DNA of 64,000 nt from Actinophytocola algeriensis (GTDB taxonomy: Bacteria > Actinomycetota > Actinomycetes > Mycobacteriales > Pseudonocardiaceae). Shown here one piece after another: positions 26,897 through 37,398 of this stretch. The stretch's first letter is position 1; each line of letters opens with the position of its first letter. The DNA lies in NCBI RefSeq assembly GCF_014203735.1, contig NZ_JACHJQ010000004.1, forward strand, positions 868,001-932,000. Direction: 5' to 3'. The notes under the pieces are model-generated. The model made no database searches. It saw nothing but the letters and a program-made list of their open reading frames with translations, and was not told the DNA's origin. A program made the position numbers and the translations under genes.

Positions 26897-28375
26897 TCAG
26901 GAACGTGCCGCACGCAACCTCGAGAGTGACCGTTCCCGGCCGAGCAGTTCGAGCGACTCGTACAGCGGCGGGGACACCGTCCGACCGGTCGCCGCGACCC
27001 GCACGGGTGCGAACGCCTTGCGTGGTTTGAGACCGAGCCCGTCGATCAGCGCGGCCTTCAGCGTCTCCTCGATCGCCGCCGTCGTCCACTCCGCGACGCC
27101 CTCGAGCGCGCCGATGCTCGCGTCGAGAACGGGTGCCGCGTCGGGGCCGAGCGCCTTCGCGGCCGCGTCCGGTTCCGGCGCGAAGTCCGCTTCGGTGATG
27201 AAAAGGAACCGCACCATCGTGGCCACTTCGGACAGTACGGTGACGCGTTCCTGGACGAGCGGGGAAATGGCGCGGAGCGTGTCGAGGTCGGCGTCCGACG
27301 GGTTCTCGGGAAGGAGCCCCTCGGTCACGAGGTGGGGAATGACGCGCTCGACGAAAACCTCGGGGGCGAGCTTGCGGATGTGCTCGCCGTTGATCGCCTC
27401 CGCCTTCTTCACGTCGAACCGGGCGGCGTTCGCGTTGACCTTCGAGATGTCGAACGCGGCGATCATCTCGTCCATCGTGAAGATGTCGCGGTCCTCGGCG
27501 ATCGACCAGCCGAGCAGCGCGAGGTAGTTCAGCATGCCCTCGGGCACGAAACCGCGGTCGCGGTAGTTGAAGAGGTTCGACTGCGGGTCGCGCTTCGACA
27601 GCTTCTTGTTGCCCTCGCCGCGCACCAGCGGCAGGTGCCCGAACTCCGGCGTGAACGTGGTGACGCCGATCCGCCGCAGCGCCTCGTACAGCGCGATCTG
27701 CCGCGGGGTCGACGGCAGCAGGTCCTCGCCGCGCAGCACGTGGGTGATGCGCATGAGCGCGTCGTCGACCGGGTTGGTGAGCGTGTACAGCGGGGCCCCG
27801 TTGGCGCGCACCAGGACCGGGTCGGGCACGCTGCCGACCTTGAACACGATCTCGCCGCGCACCAGGTCGGTGAAGGACAGGTCGTGGTCGGGCATGCGCA
27901 GGCGCAGCACGGGTTCGCGGCCGTCCGCGCGGAACGTGGCCTTCTGCTCGTCGGTCAGCTCGCGGTCGGCGTTGTCGTAGCCGAGCTTCGGGTCCTGGCC
28001 CGCGGCCTTGCGCCGGGCCTCCACCTCTTCGTTGGAGGAGAAGGACTCGTACAGCTCACCGGCCTCGAAGAGCCTGCGCGCGATGTCGGCGTAGATCTCG
28101 CCGCGCTCGCTCTGGCGGTACGGCCCGTCGGGGCCGCCGACCTCGGGACCCTCGTCCCAGTCGATGTTCAGCCACCGCAACCCGTCGAGCAGCGCGCGGT
28201 AGCTCTCCTCGCTGTCGCGCGACGCGTCGGTGTCCTCGATGCGGAACACGAGCTTGCCGCCGTGGTGGCGGGCGAAGGCCCAGTTGAACAGAACGGTGCG
28301 GATCAGGCCAACGTGCGGCGTGCCCGTCGGCGACGGGCAGAAGCGGGCGCGGACCTCAGCGTTTGCAGTAGTCAT
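26897..28375 (-). CDS. gltX: Glutamyl-tRNA synthetase
   Basis: A 492-residue class I synthetase that charges tRNA-Glu (in actinomycetes usually also tRNA-Gln, later amidated by GatCAB). The HIGH-type motif is [10 protein letters not shown] (residues 14-23) and the KMSKS-type motif is KLSKRD near 255; the C-terminal anticodon-binding helical bundle is complete. Length and motifs match the bacterial GltX family. The neighbouring tRNA-Glu and tRNA-Gln genes fit its substrates. Its end at 26897 is followed on the same strand by a 143-base gap that holds a 6-bp inverted repeat (CTGACT/AGTCAG, 26816-26833). Confidence 0.97.
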   Translation of the reverse strand: MTTANAEVRARFCPSPTGTPHVGLIRTVLFNWAFARHHGGKLVFRIEDTDASRDSEESYRALLDGLRWLNIDWDEGPEVGGPDGPYRQSERGEIYADIARRLFEAGELYESFSSNEEVEARRKAAGQDPKLGYDNADRELTDEQKATFRADGREPVLRLRMPDHDLSFTDLVRGEIVFKVGSVPDPVLVRANGAPLYTLTNPVDDALMRITHVLRGEDLLPSTPRQIALYEALRRIGVTTFTPEFGHLPLVRGEGNKKLSKRDPQSNLFNYRDRGFVPEGMLNYLALLGWSIAEDRDIFTMDEMIAAFDISKVNANAARFDVKKAEAINGEHIRKLAPEVFVERVIPHLVTEGLLPENPSDADLDTLRAISPLVQERVTVLSEVATMVRFLFITEADFAPEPDAAAKALGPDAAPVLDASIGALEGVAEWTTAAIEETLKAALIDGLGLKPRKAFAPVRVAATGRTVSPPLYESLELLGRERSLSRLRAARS

Positions 28376-28464
28376 GGCCCGATCAGCGTATCCGCCTTGA
28401 CGTCGTGTTCCGGCAGGTGCATCCTGAAGTTATTCAACAGGAGATGAATTGATTTGGAGGGGTC

Positions 28465-29700
28465 ATGACGAACGTGGAGAGGACCACGTGTCTGGTCGCA
28501 GGCGGCGGCCCGGCCGGGATGGTGCTGGGGCTTCTGCTCGCCCGCGCGGGTGTCGCGGTGACAGTGCTGGAGAAGCACGCCGACTTCCTGCGCGACTTCC
28601 GGGGCGACACCGTGCACCCGACGACCCTCGACCTGCTCGACGAGCTGGGCCTGGGGGACGAGTTCGCGAAGCTGCCGCAGAGCAGGCTGGAACGGGCGCA
28701 GCTGCCGACGCGGCAGGGGATGGTGCCGTTCGGCGACTTCACGCAGCTGCCCGGCAAGCACAACTACGTCGCGATGGTGCCGCAGTGGGACCTGCTGGAC
28801 CTGTTGGCGGACGCGGCGAAACAGGAGCCGTCGTTCACGCTCCGCATGGAGACCGAGGCGGTCGGCGTCATCTGGGACCACGGACGGGTGGCGGGCGTCG
28901 AGTACCGCACGACGGCCGGTGCGACCGGACAGATCCTCGCGGACCTCACGATCGCCGCCGACGGCAGGCACTCCGCGCTGCGCGCCGCGGCGGGCATGAA
29001 GGTGCGGGACTACCCGACACCGATGGACGTCTGGTGGTTCCGCCTGCCCCGTCGCACCGGGGACCCGGCAGGCGCGGTCGGCGTGATGAGCCAGGCCCGC
29101 GCGGTGATCATGCTGGACCGCGACGACTACTGGCAGACCGCGGTCCTGATCCGCAAGGGCTCGGACGCGGCGCAGCGGAAGGAGCCGGTGTCGTCGATGG
29201 TCGCCGGCATCGCGGAGGTGGTGCCGTGGCTGACCGACCGGGTGGACACGGTGTCCTCGTGGGACGACGTGAAGCTGCTGGACGTGCGCGTCGACCGCCT
29301 GAGCCGCTGGTACACCGATGGCCTGCTGTGCATCGGTGACGCGGCCCACGCCATGTCACCCGTCGGTGGCGTCGGCATCAACCTGGCAGTACAGGACGCG
29401 GTCGCGGCGGCCACGCTGCTGGCGGCACCCCTCGTCAACGGCACGGTCTCGACCCGCGACCTCGCGAAGGTGCAGCGGCGCAGGCTGCTGCCGACGGTCA
29501 TCACGCAGGGGGTGCAACGGTTCCTGCACGCCCGCGTGCTCAAGCCCGCCCTGGCGGGAAAGGTCGAGATCGCGCGGGCGGCGAAACTGCCGGTGCCGGT
29601 GCGGATGATGACCAGGTTCCCGAAGCTGCGCCGCATACCCGCGTACGTCGTCGGCCGCGGCTTCCGCCCGGAGCACGCACCGCCCTTCGCGCGCAGGTAG
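28465..29700 (+). CDS. FAD-dependent monooxygenase (PHBH/aromatic hydroxylase type)
   Basis: A 411-residue flavoprotein. The N-terminal Rossmann motif is AGGGPAGMVLG (residues 11-21), followed by an Arg-containing substrate strand, the DG-type NAD(P)H motif region (AADGRHSALR, near 171) and the FAD ribityl motif GDAAHAMSPVGG near 292. Family members hydroxylate aromatic or polyketide substrates. The ATG at 28465 has GGAGG upstream. It diverges from gltX and sits alone, with no transporter or regulator next to it other than the IclR gene 430 bases away. Substrate unknown. Confidence 0.9.
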   Translation: MTNVERTTCLVAGGGPAGMVLGLLLARAGVAVTVLEKHADFLRDFRGDTVHPTTLDLLDELGLGDEFAKLPQSRLERAQLPTRQGMVPFGDFTQLPGKHNYVAMVPQWDLLDLLADAAKQEPSFTLRMETEAVGVIWDHGRVAGVEYRTTAGATGQILADLTIAADGRHSALRAAAGMKVRDYPTPMDVWWFRLPRRTGDPAGAVGVMSQARAVIMLDRDDYWQTAVLIRKGSDAAQRKEPVSSMVAGIAEVVPWLTDRVDTVSSWDDVKLLDVRVDRLSRWYTDGLLCIGDAAHAMSPVGGVGINLAVQDAVAAATLLAAPLVNGTVSTRDLAKVQRRRLLPTVITQGVQRFLHARVLKPALAGKVEIARAAKLPVPVRMMTRFPKLRRIPAYVVGRGFRPEHAPPFARR

Positions 29701-29706
29701 TCGTCC

Positions 29707-30120
29707 ACGGGCCCACGTCGCTGACCAGCACAGGGGTTTCCGGCGGCAGGTCACCGCCCGCCGCGGCGGGGTCCGCGCCGTCGGCGGGGACGGGGGCCGG
29801 GAACTCCTTGCCGCTCGGCGGCTTGGCGAAGAAGGGCCAGCGGACCGCCTGGTACGCCCGAGCTTCGTGTGATGGATGGTGCGGCTGGTGCGTTCCCTCG
29901 GCAGGAACGACAGCCACCGGTGGTGCCGGCAGGCGAGCCGGTCCGCGAAGCCCGGGCCACCGTAGTAATGCGGACGCGCGTCCTCGGACGCGTCGCCCAC
30001 CCGCAGGCGGCGGCGCGCCGCCGCTGCCACCAGCCAGGACGCCTCGCCCAGCGCGGCGGACGCGATCACCAGCACGCCGAGTGGCCGGCCGGTCGCCGAC
30101 CGTCCACTGGGGATGATCAC
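29707..30120 (-). pseudogene. Probable decayed minus-strand gene, family not recognised
   Basis: This 414-base stretch has codon bias of coding DNA on the minus strand, but split over two frames. From a possible GTG at 30118-30120 a first frame reads a hydrophobic segment (GVLVIASAALGEASWLVAAA) and then PHYYGGPGF and HHRWLSFLPRE. Near 29863 a second frame continues with AYQAVRWPFFAKPPSGKEF and a Pro/Ala-rich end. Neither frame has a ribosome site and no stop codon ends the second before it enters the FAD gene. The simplest reading is a frameshifted, truncated membrane-anchored protein, once downstream of the IclR gene. A sequencing error cannot be excluded. Confidence 0.35.
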
Positions 30121-30130
30121 TGTGGACGAT

Positions 30131-30832
30131 CTAGAGCCGGGTCTGGAGCGCGTCCGCCGCCGCGAGGAGGTCCGCCGCCCAGCGTGCGCCGGGACGCCTG
30201 CCCATGCGGTCGATCGGCCCGGACACCGACACCGCCGCCACGACCTGGCCCGCCGCGTCGCGCACGGGGGCGGACACGCTTGCCACGCCCGGTTCCCGCT
30301 CCGCCACGCTCTGCGCCCAGCCGCGGCGGCGCACCTCCAGCAGTGCGCGCTCGCCGAAGACCGCGTCGGCCAGCAGGGCGCGCTGGGTGGTCGGGTCCGT
30401 CCACGCCGCAAGGACCTTCGCGCCGGAACCGGCGGTCATCGGGAGCCTCGCGCCCACGGGAACGGTGTCGCGCAGGCCACTCGGCGGCTCGGCCGTCGAG
30501 ATGCAGATCCGGTGCACACCGTCGCGGCGGTACAGCTGCACGCTCTCGCCCGTGCGGTCGCGCAACCGGGGCAGGACGCTGCTCGCCGCGTCCAGCAACG
30601 GGTCCACCGCGCCGCCTGCCAGTTCGGCCAGTGCGGCGCCCGGTCGCCACCGTCCGTCGCTTCCCCTGCGCAGCAAGCGATGCACCTCGAGCCCCACTGC
30701 GAGCCGGTGCGCGGTCGCACGGGGGAGTCCCGTCCGCGTGCAGAGTTCGGCCAGGCCACAAGGCTCTTTGGCGACCGCCTGCAGGACCGCCATTGCCTTG
30801 TCCAGTACACCGATGCCGCTATGCTGTCCCAC
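30131..30832 (-). CDS. ndgR: IclR-family regulator (NdgR/AreB-like)
   Basis: A 233-residue IclR regulator: N-terminal winged helix (about 1-65, LAELCTRTGLPRATAHRLA) and C-terminal effector-binding domain (about 75-233). In Streptomyces and mycobacteria the gene divergent from leuCD encodes NdgR/AreB, which controls leucine and other amino-acid biosynthesis genes; position and length agree here. The start at 30832 leaves an 85-base shared region with leuC. Effector is likely an amino acid or pathway intermediate, by analogy. Confidence 0.88.
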   Translation of the reverse strand: MGQHSGIGVLDKAMAVLQAVAKEPCGLAELCTRTGLPRATAHRLAVGLEVHRLLRRGSDGRWRPGAALAELAGGAVDPLLDAASSVLPRLRDRTGESVQLYRRDGVHRICISTAEPPSGLRDTVPVGARLPMTAGSGAKVLAAWTDPTTQRALLADAVFGERALLEVRRRGWAQSVAEREPGVASVSAPVRDAAGQVVAAVSVSGPIDRMGRRPGARWAADLLAAADALQTRL

Positions 30833-30917
30833 GTCTCGATATTAAGTTCCCGCTATATGGGATGTCCAGTGTTTCAGATCGTGGAACCGAACTTCTGAAG
30901 TCGATGGGTGAGAAGGC
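30833..30917. promoter_or_regulatory. ndgR-leuC divergent operator/promoter region
   Basis: Between the divergent genes lies an AT-richer core, GATATTAAGTT, followed by TCCC (30848-30851) and GGGA (30859-30862) around GCTATAT, an imperfect inverted repeat. IclR proteins bind short palindromes here in related organisms. The precise operator and promoter hexamers are inferred, not shown. Confidence 0.4.
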
Positions 30918-32354
30918 ATGGGAAAGACGCTTGCCGAGAAGGTATGGGATCAACACGTGGTCCGGCGGGGAACCGGCGCGGAGCCGGACCTGCTGTACAT
31001 CGACCTCCACCTCATCCATGAGGTGACGAGCCCGCAGGCGTTCGACGGCCTGCGACTGTCCGGTCGTGGCGTGCGCAGGCCCGATCTCACCATCGCCACG
31101 GAGGACCACAACGTCCCGACGATCGACATCGAGCTGCCGATCGCGGACCCGGTGTCCCGCACGCAGGTCGACACGCTCCGCAAGAACTGCGCGGAGTTCG
31201 GTGTCCGGCTGCACCCGATGGGTGACGCGGAGCAGGGCATCGTGCACGTCGTCGGCCCGCAGCTGGGCCTGACCCAGCCGGGCACGACGGTGGTGTGCGG
31301 TGACAGTCACACCTCGACGCACGGCGCGTTCGGCGCGCTGGCGTTCGGTATCGGCACGTCGGAGGTCGAGCACGTGCTCGCCACCCAGACGCTGCCGTTG
31401 CGGCCCTTCAAGACGATGGCGATCACTGTGGACGGGGAGCTGCCCCCCGGCGTCACGGCGAAGGACGTCATCCTCGCGGTCATCGCGAGGATCGGCACCG
31501 GCGGCGGACAGGGCTACGTGCTCGAGTACCGCGGCGCGGCGATCGAGAAGCTGTCGATGGAAGCGCGGATGACCGTCTGCAACATGTCCATCGAGGCGGG
31601 CGCCCGCGCCGGGATGATCGCACCGGACGAGACCACGTTCGCCTACCTGAAGGGCCGTCCGCACGCCCCGAGGGGGGAACAGTGGGACGCCGCGGTGGCG
31701 GCCTGGCGCGCGCTGCGCACCGACGACGACGCCACGTTCGACGCCGAGGTGCACATCGACGCGAGCGCGCTGACCCCGTACGTGACATGGGGCACCAACC
31801 CGGGGCAGGGGCTGCCGTTGTCGGCGCGGGTGCCCGACCCGGAGGCGATCGGGGACGAGCACGAGCGGGCCGCCGCCGAGAAGGCGCTCTCGTACATGGA
31901 CCTGACGCCGGGCACGCCGCTGCGCGACATCCACGTCGACACCGTCTTCCTCGGCTCGTGCACCAACGGCCGGATCGAGGACCTGCGCGCCGCCGCGGAC
32001 GTGTTGCGGGGCCGCAAGGTCGCCGACGGGGTGCGGATGCTCGTGGTGCCGGGGTCGATGCGGGTGCGCGCGGCCGCCGAGTCCGAGGGCCTGCACCAGG
32101 TCTTCCTCGACGCGGGCGCCGAGTGGCGGCAGGCCGGTTGCTCCATGTGCCTCGGCATGAACCCGGACCAGCTCAAGCCCGGTGAGCGGAGCGCGTCCAC
32201 ATCGAACCGCAACTTCGAGGGACGGCAGGGCAAGGGCGGCCGGACCCACCTGGTGTCGCCGCTCGTGGCCGCCGCGACCGCGGTCCGCGGCACCCTCTCC
32301 GCACCGGAAGACCTGCCCGCGGAGTCGAGCACCGATACCGGCGACCAGGCCTGA
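30918..32354 (+). CDS. leuC: 3-isopropylmalate dehydratase large subunit
   Basis: A 478-residue aconitase-family subunit that isomerises 2- to 3-isopropylmalate in leucine synthesis, together with LeuD. The [4Fe-4S] cysteine ligands are visible in GSCTNGR (near residue 350) and in GCSMCLGMN (near 410). The [13 protein letters not shown] motif near 129 is also intact. Length is normal. The leuD start follows after 15 bases. Expression is probably controlled by the divergent IclR protein. Confidence 0.97.
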   Translation: MGKTLAEKVWDQHVVRRGTGAEPDLLYIDLHLIHEVTSPQAFDGLRLSGRGVRRPDLTIATEDHNVPTIDIELPIADPVSRTQVDTLRKNCAEFGVRLHPMGDAEQGIVHVVGPQLGLTQPGTTVVCGDSHTSTHGAFGALAFGIGTSEVEHVLATQTLPLRPFKTMAITVDGELPPGVTAKDVILAVIARIGTGGGQGYVLEYRGAAIEKLSMEARMTVCNMSIEAGARAGMIAPDETTFAYLKGRPHAPRGEQWDAAVAAWRALRTDDDATFDAEVHIDASALTPYVTWGTNPGQGLPLSARVPDPEAIGDEHERAAAEKALSYMDLTPGTPLRDIHVDTVFLGSCTNGRIEDLRAAADVLRGRKVADGVRMLVVPGSMRVRAAAESEGLHQVFLDAGAEWRQAGCSMCLGMNPDQLKPGERSASTSNRNFEGRQGKGGRTHLVSPLVAAATAVRGTLSAPEDLPAESSTDTGDQA

Positions 32355-32369
32355 AAGGGGCAAACGACG

Positions 32370-32969
32370 ATGGAAGCCTTCACCACACACACCGGCGTCG
32401 GGGTGCCGCTGCGGCGGTCCAACGTGGACACCGACCAGATCATCCCGGCCGTGTACCTCAAGCGGGTGAGCCGGACGGGATTCGAGGACGGACTGTTCTC
32501 AGCCTGGCGCCAGGACGACCAGTTCGTGCTCAACCAGGAACCCTTCCGTGCGGGCAGCGTCCTGGTGGCGGGGCCGGACTTCGGCACCGGGTCCTCCCGG
32601 GAGCACGCCGTCTGGGCCTTGTCCGACTACGGGTTCCGGGTGGTCATCTCCTCCCGGTTCGCCGACATCTTCCGGGGCAACGCGGGCAAGCAGGGACTGG
32701 TCGCGGCCCAGTGCGAGCAGGCGGATGTGGAGCTCCTGTGGAAGCTCCTGGAGAACGAACCGGGCACCGAGGTGACCGTCGACCTCCGGGACAAGACGGT
32801 GCGCGCCAAGGACTTCACGGCGCCGTTCCAGGTCGACGACTACACCCGCTGGCGCCTGCTGGAAGGGCTCGACGACATTGCTCTCACGCTGCGGCACGAG
32901 GACGAGATCGGGTCTTTTGAGGCCTCAAGGGAACCGTGGAAGCCGACTACTACTACACTCTCCTCCTGA
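32370..32969 (+). CDS. leuD: 3-isopropylmalate dehydratase small subunit
   Basis: A 199-residue swivel-domain subunit that completes the LeuCD enzyme. Family motifs VDTDQIIPA near residue 22, [13 protein letters not shown] near 64 and SSRFADIF near 89 are present. The ATG follows GAAAGGGG. It is co-transcribed with leuC. A 154-base gap separates it from hupB, which likely has its own promoter, since HU is needed at high level. Confidence 0.97.
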   Translation: MEAFTTHTGVGVPLRRSNVDTDQIIPAVYLKRVSRTGFEDGLFSAWRQDDQFVLNQEPFRAGSVLVAGPDFGTGSSREHAVWALSDYGFRVVISSRFADIFRGNAGKQGLVAAQCEQADVELLWKLLENEPGTEVTVDLRDKTVRAKDFTAPFQVDDYTRWRLLEGLDDIALTLRHEDEIGSFEASREPWKPTTTTLSS

Positions 32970-33123
32970 GGCCATCGAATAGGCAGCCACGCAACAAAAT
33001 CCGACACCCCGGAAGGGGAAATTGGGCGAGTCGCGTGGAAAAAGTGCCGAGTTAGGCATACGGTGGCCAGAAGTCGGCCGGATTGGCCGAGAACGCAAGT
33101 GTGGTCATACGGAGGACTGAAGG

Positions 33124-33780
33124 GTGAACAAGGCCCAACTCATCGAGGCGCTCTCGGACCGCCTCGGCGACAAGAAGGCCGCAGGCGCTGCGGTCGATGG
33201 TCTCGTCGATGTGATCGTTCGCACGGTCAACAAGGGCGAGAAGGTGAACATCACCGGCTTCGGCGTGTTCGAGAAGCGTGCGCGCGCCGCTCGTACCGCG
33301 CGCAACCCGCGCACGGGCGAGACGGTGAAGGTCAAGAAGACCAACGTGCCTGCATTCCGTGCCGGCACGACCTTCAAGGACGTGGTGAGCGGCGCGAAGA
33401 AGCTGCCGAAGGTGGCTGCTCCGCGCAAGACCGCGACGGCGTCGACCGCGCGTAGCACGGCCGCTTCCACGCGGACCGCCGCTGCTCGCCCGACGTCCCG
33501 TGCGGCCGCTACCACCACGCGCAGCACGCGGACCACCGCCGCGAAGCCGGCCACGACCCGCGCAGCCGCCGCGAAGACGGCAGCGAAGGCCCCGGCGAAG
33601 ACGACGACGAGGGCGGCGGCCGCCAAGACGACCGCGAAGGCCACCACCGCCAAGAAGGCCACCCCGGCCAAGGCGACGGCTGCCAAGCGGACCACGGCTG
33701 CCAAGGCGACCCCGGCGAAGGCGACTGCCGCGAAGAAGACCACGGCCGCCAAGCGGACCACCGCCGCGAAGAAGAAGTAA
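33124..33780 (+). CDS. hupB: HU-type nucleoid protein with Lys/Ala-rich tail (HupB/Hlp)
   Basis: A 218-residue histone-like protein. Residues 1-90 form the HU fold with the DNA-contacting arm ([20 protein letters not shown]). Residues 105-218 are an intrinsically disordered tail of short Lys/Ala/Thr/Pro repeats (TAAK-, TPAK-type), as in mycobacterial HupB and resembling histone H1. Such tails bind DNA non-specifically and compact the nucleoid. The GTG at 33124 follows GGAGG. It stands in the conserved leuD-hupB order. A 19-bp hairpin follows the stop. Confidence 0.96.
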   Translation: MNKAQLIEALSDRLGDKKAAGAAVDGLVDVIVRTVNKGEKVNITGFGVFEKRARAARTARNPRTGETVKVKKTNVPAFRAGTTFKDVVSGAKKLPKVAAPRKTATASTARSTAASTRTAAARPTSRAAATTTRSTRTTAAKPATTRAAAAKTAAKAPAKTTTRAAAAKTTAKATTAKKATPAKATAAKRTTAAKATPAKATAAKKTTAAKRTTAAKKK

Positions 33781-33792
33781 CAACAGAGCACC

Positions 33793-33837
33793 AAGCCGAA
33801 GGCCGCCGCCCAGGGTATGGGCGGCGGCCTTCGGCTT
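33793..33837 (+). terminator. Strong terminator after hupB
   Basis: A perfect 19-bp stem (AAGCCGAAGGCCGCCGCCC and its complement) with a 7-base loop starts 12 bases after the hupB stop and ends in CTTTG. It is the most stable hairpin noted in the window and would insulate the highly expressed hupB. Confidence 0.9.
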
Positions 33838-34325
33838 TGCTGGGACGCCTGGGACACACAGGACCCGGCCATCGGCCCGCAGCGGCCACGTCAGGCGCGG
33901 AGAAGGCCCTTCACAGTGCCGAGTCCCGCGTGCGGGCAGGAGGCTCGCGCTCGAACCGGCTGTTTCGTCCGGAATCCGGGCCGGCCCGCGGCGTCCCGGG
34001 CCTCGTGAGCTTGAGGTTCGGGGCGGGCGGGGTTCCGGGCTGGAACACTCGAGTTGGTTGTTCCATGCGGGTCCTGGCGCACGCGGATCTCGGACTGGAA
34101 CACATCGGGCCGGTTGTTTCACGCCGGTTCCCGGCCCACGGGAACGCGACTCGCGCGAGCTCAGCGGCCGCGGAACGCGTCAAGGCCCGTTTCGGAACCC
34201 GCCCGAAAGGGCGGTCCAGGGGTCGGCGAAAGGGCTACTCGCGGGCCGGGAATGGGGGACTCGCGCGGGTTTTGGGAGTGGCTACATCGGACAGGTGTGC
34301 GAAATCGTTGGGGCTCGGTGAATCA
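33838..34325. other. Gene-free, repeat-containing intergenic region
   Basis: Nearly 490 bases between the hupB terminator and the end of the mutT1-like gene hold no credible gene. They contain a two-copy 55-base tandem repeat (34041-34150), a related diverged piece near 33949-33990, a hairpin CCGCCC-GAAA-GGGCGG (34199-34214) and recurring ACTCGCGCG words (34149, 34259). The composition looks like a dispersed repetitive element rather than decayed coding sequence. Confidence 0.55.
34041..34150. repeat. Two tandem 55-base repeats
   Basis: Both units begin TGGAACAC and end with GAC: unit A 34041-34095 and unit B 34096-34150. They share GGTTGTT, TGGC/CGGC-CACG and other blocks, roughly three quarters identical by eye with one-base gaps. 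In unit A the ends of TGGAACA and TGTTCCA form a 7-bp inverted repeat. The unit does not encode protein. Confidence 0.6.
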
Positions 34326-35204
34326 TTACGGCACCCGGATGTAGTCCGCCGCCACGAGGTGGGTGCCGGCGAAGAACAGGGCCCACACGCTGCCCTTCTT
34401 GCTTTCCACGCGCCGCGGCAGGGACACCGGTGAATCGGCTGCCACACGCGTCACCAGGTCCGGGATGACCCCGCCCTGGCTGCACACCACGGAAACCCCG
34501 CCCCCCGCGGCGATCTCCGCCAGGCGGCGGGTGGCGGCGTCCGCCATGCCCTCGTACTTCCGCTCCGCCAGCAGTTCCTCTTCCACCACCGGTACACCGA
34601 TGTCGTCAGCCACTGGCCGGACCGTCTCCACGCACCGCACCAACGGAGCCGAGTACACCCGTTCCGCGCCGTACACGGCCGCCAGCTCACGGACCGGCGG
34701 CACCTGCTTCTCCCCGTTGCGGGACAGCGGACGCAGCTCGTCAGCGTCCTCCCACTGCGCCCGGCTGCCCGCCTTCGCGTGCCGCACCAGCAGCACCGTC
34801 GTCAGGTCCGCTGGGAGTGCGGAGAACGCCGCCAGCACCGGGAGGTCGCGGTCGTGCGACAGCCGGGCCACCGCGTCCGGCACCGGCATCCACCGCAGGT
34901 CAGCCACTTCCTCCGACGGGACGAACTCCCCGTCGAGGTACCGGGCGGCGAAGTAGTCCACCACCTTGTGGTCCGCGCCGAGGAGGTACCCGGTGCGGCC
35001 GAGGAACCGGCCCAGCGCCACCCGCGCACCGGTCTCCTCCCGCACCTCCCGGTGCGCCGCGACCCGCGCGGACTCGTCCGCTTCCAGCTTTCCCTTGGGC
35101 AGCGTCCAGTCGCCGTACCGCTCCCGGTACACCAGCGCCACCTCGACGACCCCGTCCCGCAGGCGCCACACGACGCCGCCTGCCGCGGCGATCTCCCCTG
35201 CCAT
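34326..35204 (-). CDS. MutT1-like Nudix hydrolase fused to histidine phosphatase domain
   Basis: A 292-residue two-domain protein. The Nudix domain (about 5-135) has the Nudix box G-K-L-E-x7-REVREETG; the C-terminal SixA/phosphoglycerate-mutase-like domain (about 138-292) begins with the catalytic LLVRHAK. The same fusion in mycobacteria (MutT1) hydrolyses 8-oxo-dGTP and diadenosine polyphosphates, cleaning the nucleotide pool. Its ATG lies four bases after the ppk1 stop, so both are one transcript. The neighbouring polyphosphate kinase fits a phosphate/nucleotide theme. Confidence 0.92.
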   Translation of the reverse strand: MAGEIAAAGGVVWRLRDGVVEVALVYRERYGDWTLPKGKLEADESARVAAHREVREETGARVALGRFLGRTGYLLGADHKVVDYFAARYLDGEFVPSEEVADLRWMPVPDAVARLSHDRDLPVLAAFSALPADLTTVLLVRHAKAGSRAQWEDADELRPLSRNGEKQVPPVRELAAVYGAERVYSAPLVRCVETVRPVADDIGVPVVEEELLAERKYEGMADAATRRLAEIAAGGGVSVVCSQGGVIPDLVTRVAADSPVSLPRRVESKKGSVWALFFAGTHLVAADYIRVP

Positions 35205-35208
35205 GCGG

Positions 35209-37398
35209 CTAGCCGAGGGCGCGGTGCTGGGCGAGCATCTGTGCCTGGTGGTCTCTCACCGACGACCCCTCCGCGGGTGACGCGGTCCAGTCGCCGTTCT
35301 GTTCCAGCACCCAGCAGCGGGTCGCCGGGTCCAGCGCGGACTCGAACATGCTGTCCAGCTGCGCGGTCAGCTTCGGGTCGGTGATCCGCACCTGCACCTC
35401 GACGCGCCGGTCCAGGTTGCGGTGCATCATGTCCGCGCTGCCGAGCCAGTGCTCGTTCGAGCCGACGAAGTGGAAGACCCTGGAGTGCTCGAGGAACCGC
35501 CCCAGGATCGAGCGCACCCGGATGTTGTCCGACAGCCCCTCGATGCCCGGCTTGAGCGCACAGATGCCCCGCACGACGATGTCGACCGGCACCCCGGTCT
35601 GCGACGCCCGGTACAGCGCGTCGATGACCTGCTCGTCCACCAGGCTGTTGATTTTCATGCGGATCCCGGCCGGGCGGCCCGCCCGCAGGTGCTCGGTCTC
35701 CCGCTCGATCTGCTCCACGATGCCGCGCCGAATCCCGTACGGCGCCACCAACAGCGAGCGGTACTCGTCCTGCCGCGCGTACCCGGTCAGCACGTTGAAC
35801 AGGTCGGTGAGGTCCGCGCCGATCGACGGTTCGGCCGTCAGCAGGCCCACGTCCTCGTACAGGCGCGCGGTCTTCGGGTTGTAGTTGCCGGTGCCGATGT
35901 GGCAGTAGCGCCGGATGACCGACCCCTCCTGCCGCACCACGAGCGCGGTCTTGCAGTGGGTCTTGAGCCCCACCATGCCGTAGACGACGTGCACGCCCGC
36001 CTTCTCCAGCTGCCGCGCCCACTTGATGTTCGCCTGCTCGTCGAACCGCGCCTTGATCTCCACCAGCGCCACGACCTGCTTGCCTGCCTCGGCCGCGTCG
36101 ATCAGCGCCTCGACGATGGGGGAGTCACCGGAAGTCCGGTACAGCGTCTGTTTGATCGCGAGCACGCGCGGGTCCGCGGCGGCCTGCTCGATGAACCGCT
36201 GCACGCTCGTGGAGAACGAGTCGTACGGGTGGTGCACCAGCACGTCGCCCTCGCGCAGGGTCGCGAACACGCTCTTGGGCGTCTCCCGCTCACCGAACGC
36301 GGGGTGCGTCGCGGGCACGAACGGCGGGTCCTTGAGGTCCGTCCGGTCGACACCGTGGAGCTGCCACAGGCAGGAGAGGTCCAGCAGTCCCGGCACGACG
36401 ACCACGTCGTGCGGGTCCACGTCCAGCTCCCGCAGCAACAGTTCCATCATGTGCTCGCTCATGTCGTCGGCGACCTCGAGCCGCACCGGCGGACCGAACC
36501 GGCGCTGCGCCAGCTCACGTTCGAGTGCCTTCAACAGGTCCTCGTCCTGGTCCTCCTCGACCTCGAGGTCGGCGTTGCGGGTGACCCGGAACGCGTGCAC
36601 CTCGGTGACCTGCATGCCGGCGAAGAGGTTGTCGAGGTGCGCCGCGATCAGCGTCTCCAGGGGGAGGAACAGCGCGCTGCGGTCCTCCCGCTTCTGCGAG
36701 ATGGGGATGAGCCGGGACACGTTGTCCGGCACCTTGACGCGCGCGAACCGCTCGCCGCCGCCGCTCGGGTCCCGCACGGTCACCGCGAGGTTCAGCGACA
36801 GCCCGGAGATGTAGGGGAAGGGGTGCGACGGGTCGACCGCGAGCGGGGTGAGGACCGGGAAGATCTGGTCGTAGAAGTACTTGGCGAGCCGTTCGCGCTG
36901 CTCGTCGGTCAGGTCGGCCCACCGCGCGATCCGGATCTCCTGCTCGGACAGCGCGGGCCGCAGCCGCTTCTCCCACGCGGCGGCGTGCTGCCCGACGAGC
37001 TCCTGGTTGCGCTTGGAGATGTACGCGAGCTGTTCCCTCGGCGTCAGCCCGTCCGCGCTGCGCACCGAAAGGCCGGTCTCGTCGCGGCGTTTCAGGCCGG
37101 CGACCCGCACCATGTAGAACTCGTCGAGGTTCGACGAGAAGATCGCGAGGAACTTCGCGCGCTCCAGCAGCGGCTGCGACTCGTCCTCGGCGAGCGCGAG
37201 CACCCGCGCGTTGAAGTCCAGCCACGACAGTTCGCGGTTGAGATACCGGTCGTCCGGCAGGTCGGTGACCGCCGCGGCCGGGGTGACTGCGGGCGGCGAG
37301 GACGGCACCGGGCGGGGTTCTGGCACGTGCTCTTCGTGCTCGGCGTCGGTGGACTGCTCAGGGCTCGTCTCGGTGCTCACAACCTCATTGTCCAGCAT
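35209..37398 (-). CDS. ppk1: Polyphosphate kinase 1
   Basis: A 729-residue PPK1 that reversibly makes polyphosphate from ATP. After a 45-residue acidic, Pro-rich N-terminal extension come the N domain ([13 protein letters not shown]), head domain and the two phospholipase-D-like C domains; the phosphorylated His lies in HIGTGNYN, and [11 protein letters not shown] is intact. The ATG at 37398 directly follows the cofC stop (TAA-ATG). A GTG six codons later is an alternative start. The gene is followed by the mutT1-like gene. Confidence 0.96.
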   Translation of the reverse strand: MLDNEVVSTETSPEQSTDAEHEEHVPEPRPVPSSPPAVTPAAAVTDLPDDRYLNRELSWLDFNARVLALAEDESQPLLERAKFLAIFSSNLDEFYMVRVAGLKRRDETGLSVRSADGLTPREQLAYISKRNQELVGQHAAAWEKRLRPALSEQEIRIARWADLTDEQRERLAKYFYDQIFPVLTPLAVDPSHPFPYISGLSLNLAVTVRDPSGGGERFARVKVPDNVSRLIPISQKREDRSALFLPLETLIAAHLDNLFAGMQVTEVHAFRVTRNADLEVEEDQDEDLLKALERELAQRRFGPPVRLEVADDMSEHMMELLLRELDVDPHDVVVVPGLLDLSCLWQLHGVDRTDLKDPPFVPATHPAFGERETPKSVFATLREGDVLVHHPYDSFSTSVQRFIEQAAADPRVLAIKQTLYRTSGDSPIVEALIDAAEAGKQVVALVEIKARFDEQANIKWARQLEKAGVHVVYGMVGLKTHCKTALVVRQEGSVIRRYCHIGTGNYNPKTARLYEDVGLLTAEPSIGADLTDLFNVLTGYARQDEYRSLLVAPYGIRRGIVEQIERETEHLRAGRPAGIRMKINSLVDEQVIDALYRASQTGVPVDIVVRGICALKPGIEGLSDNIRVRSILGRFLEHSRVFHFVGSNEHWLGSADMMHRNLDRRVEVQVRITDPKLTAQLDSMFESALDPATRCWVLEQNGDWTASPAEGSSVRDHQAQMLAQHRALG

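Noticed and set aside
33052-34122. A 356-codon minus-strand frame across hupB and the repeat region
   Set aside because: It is antisense to the low-complexity hupB tail and has no ribosome site; its Gly/Arg/Leu runs mirror Lys/Ala codons.
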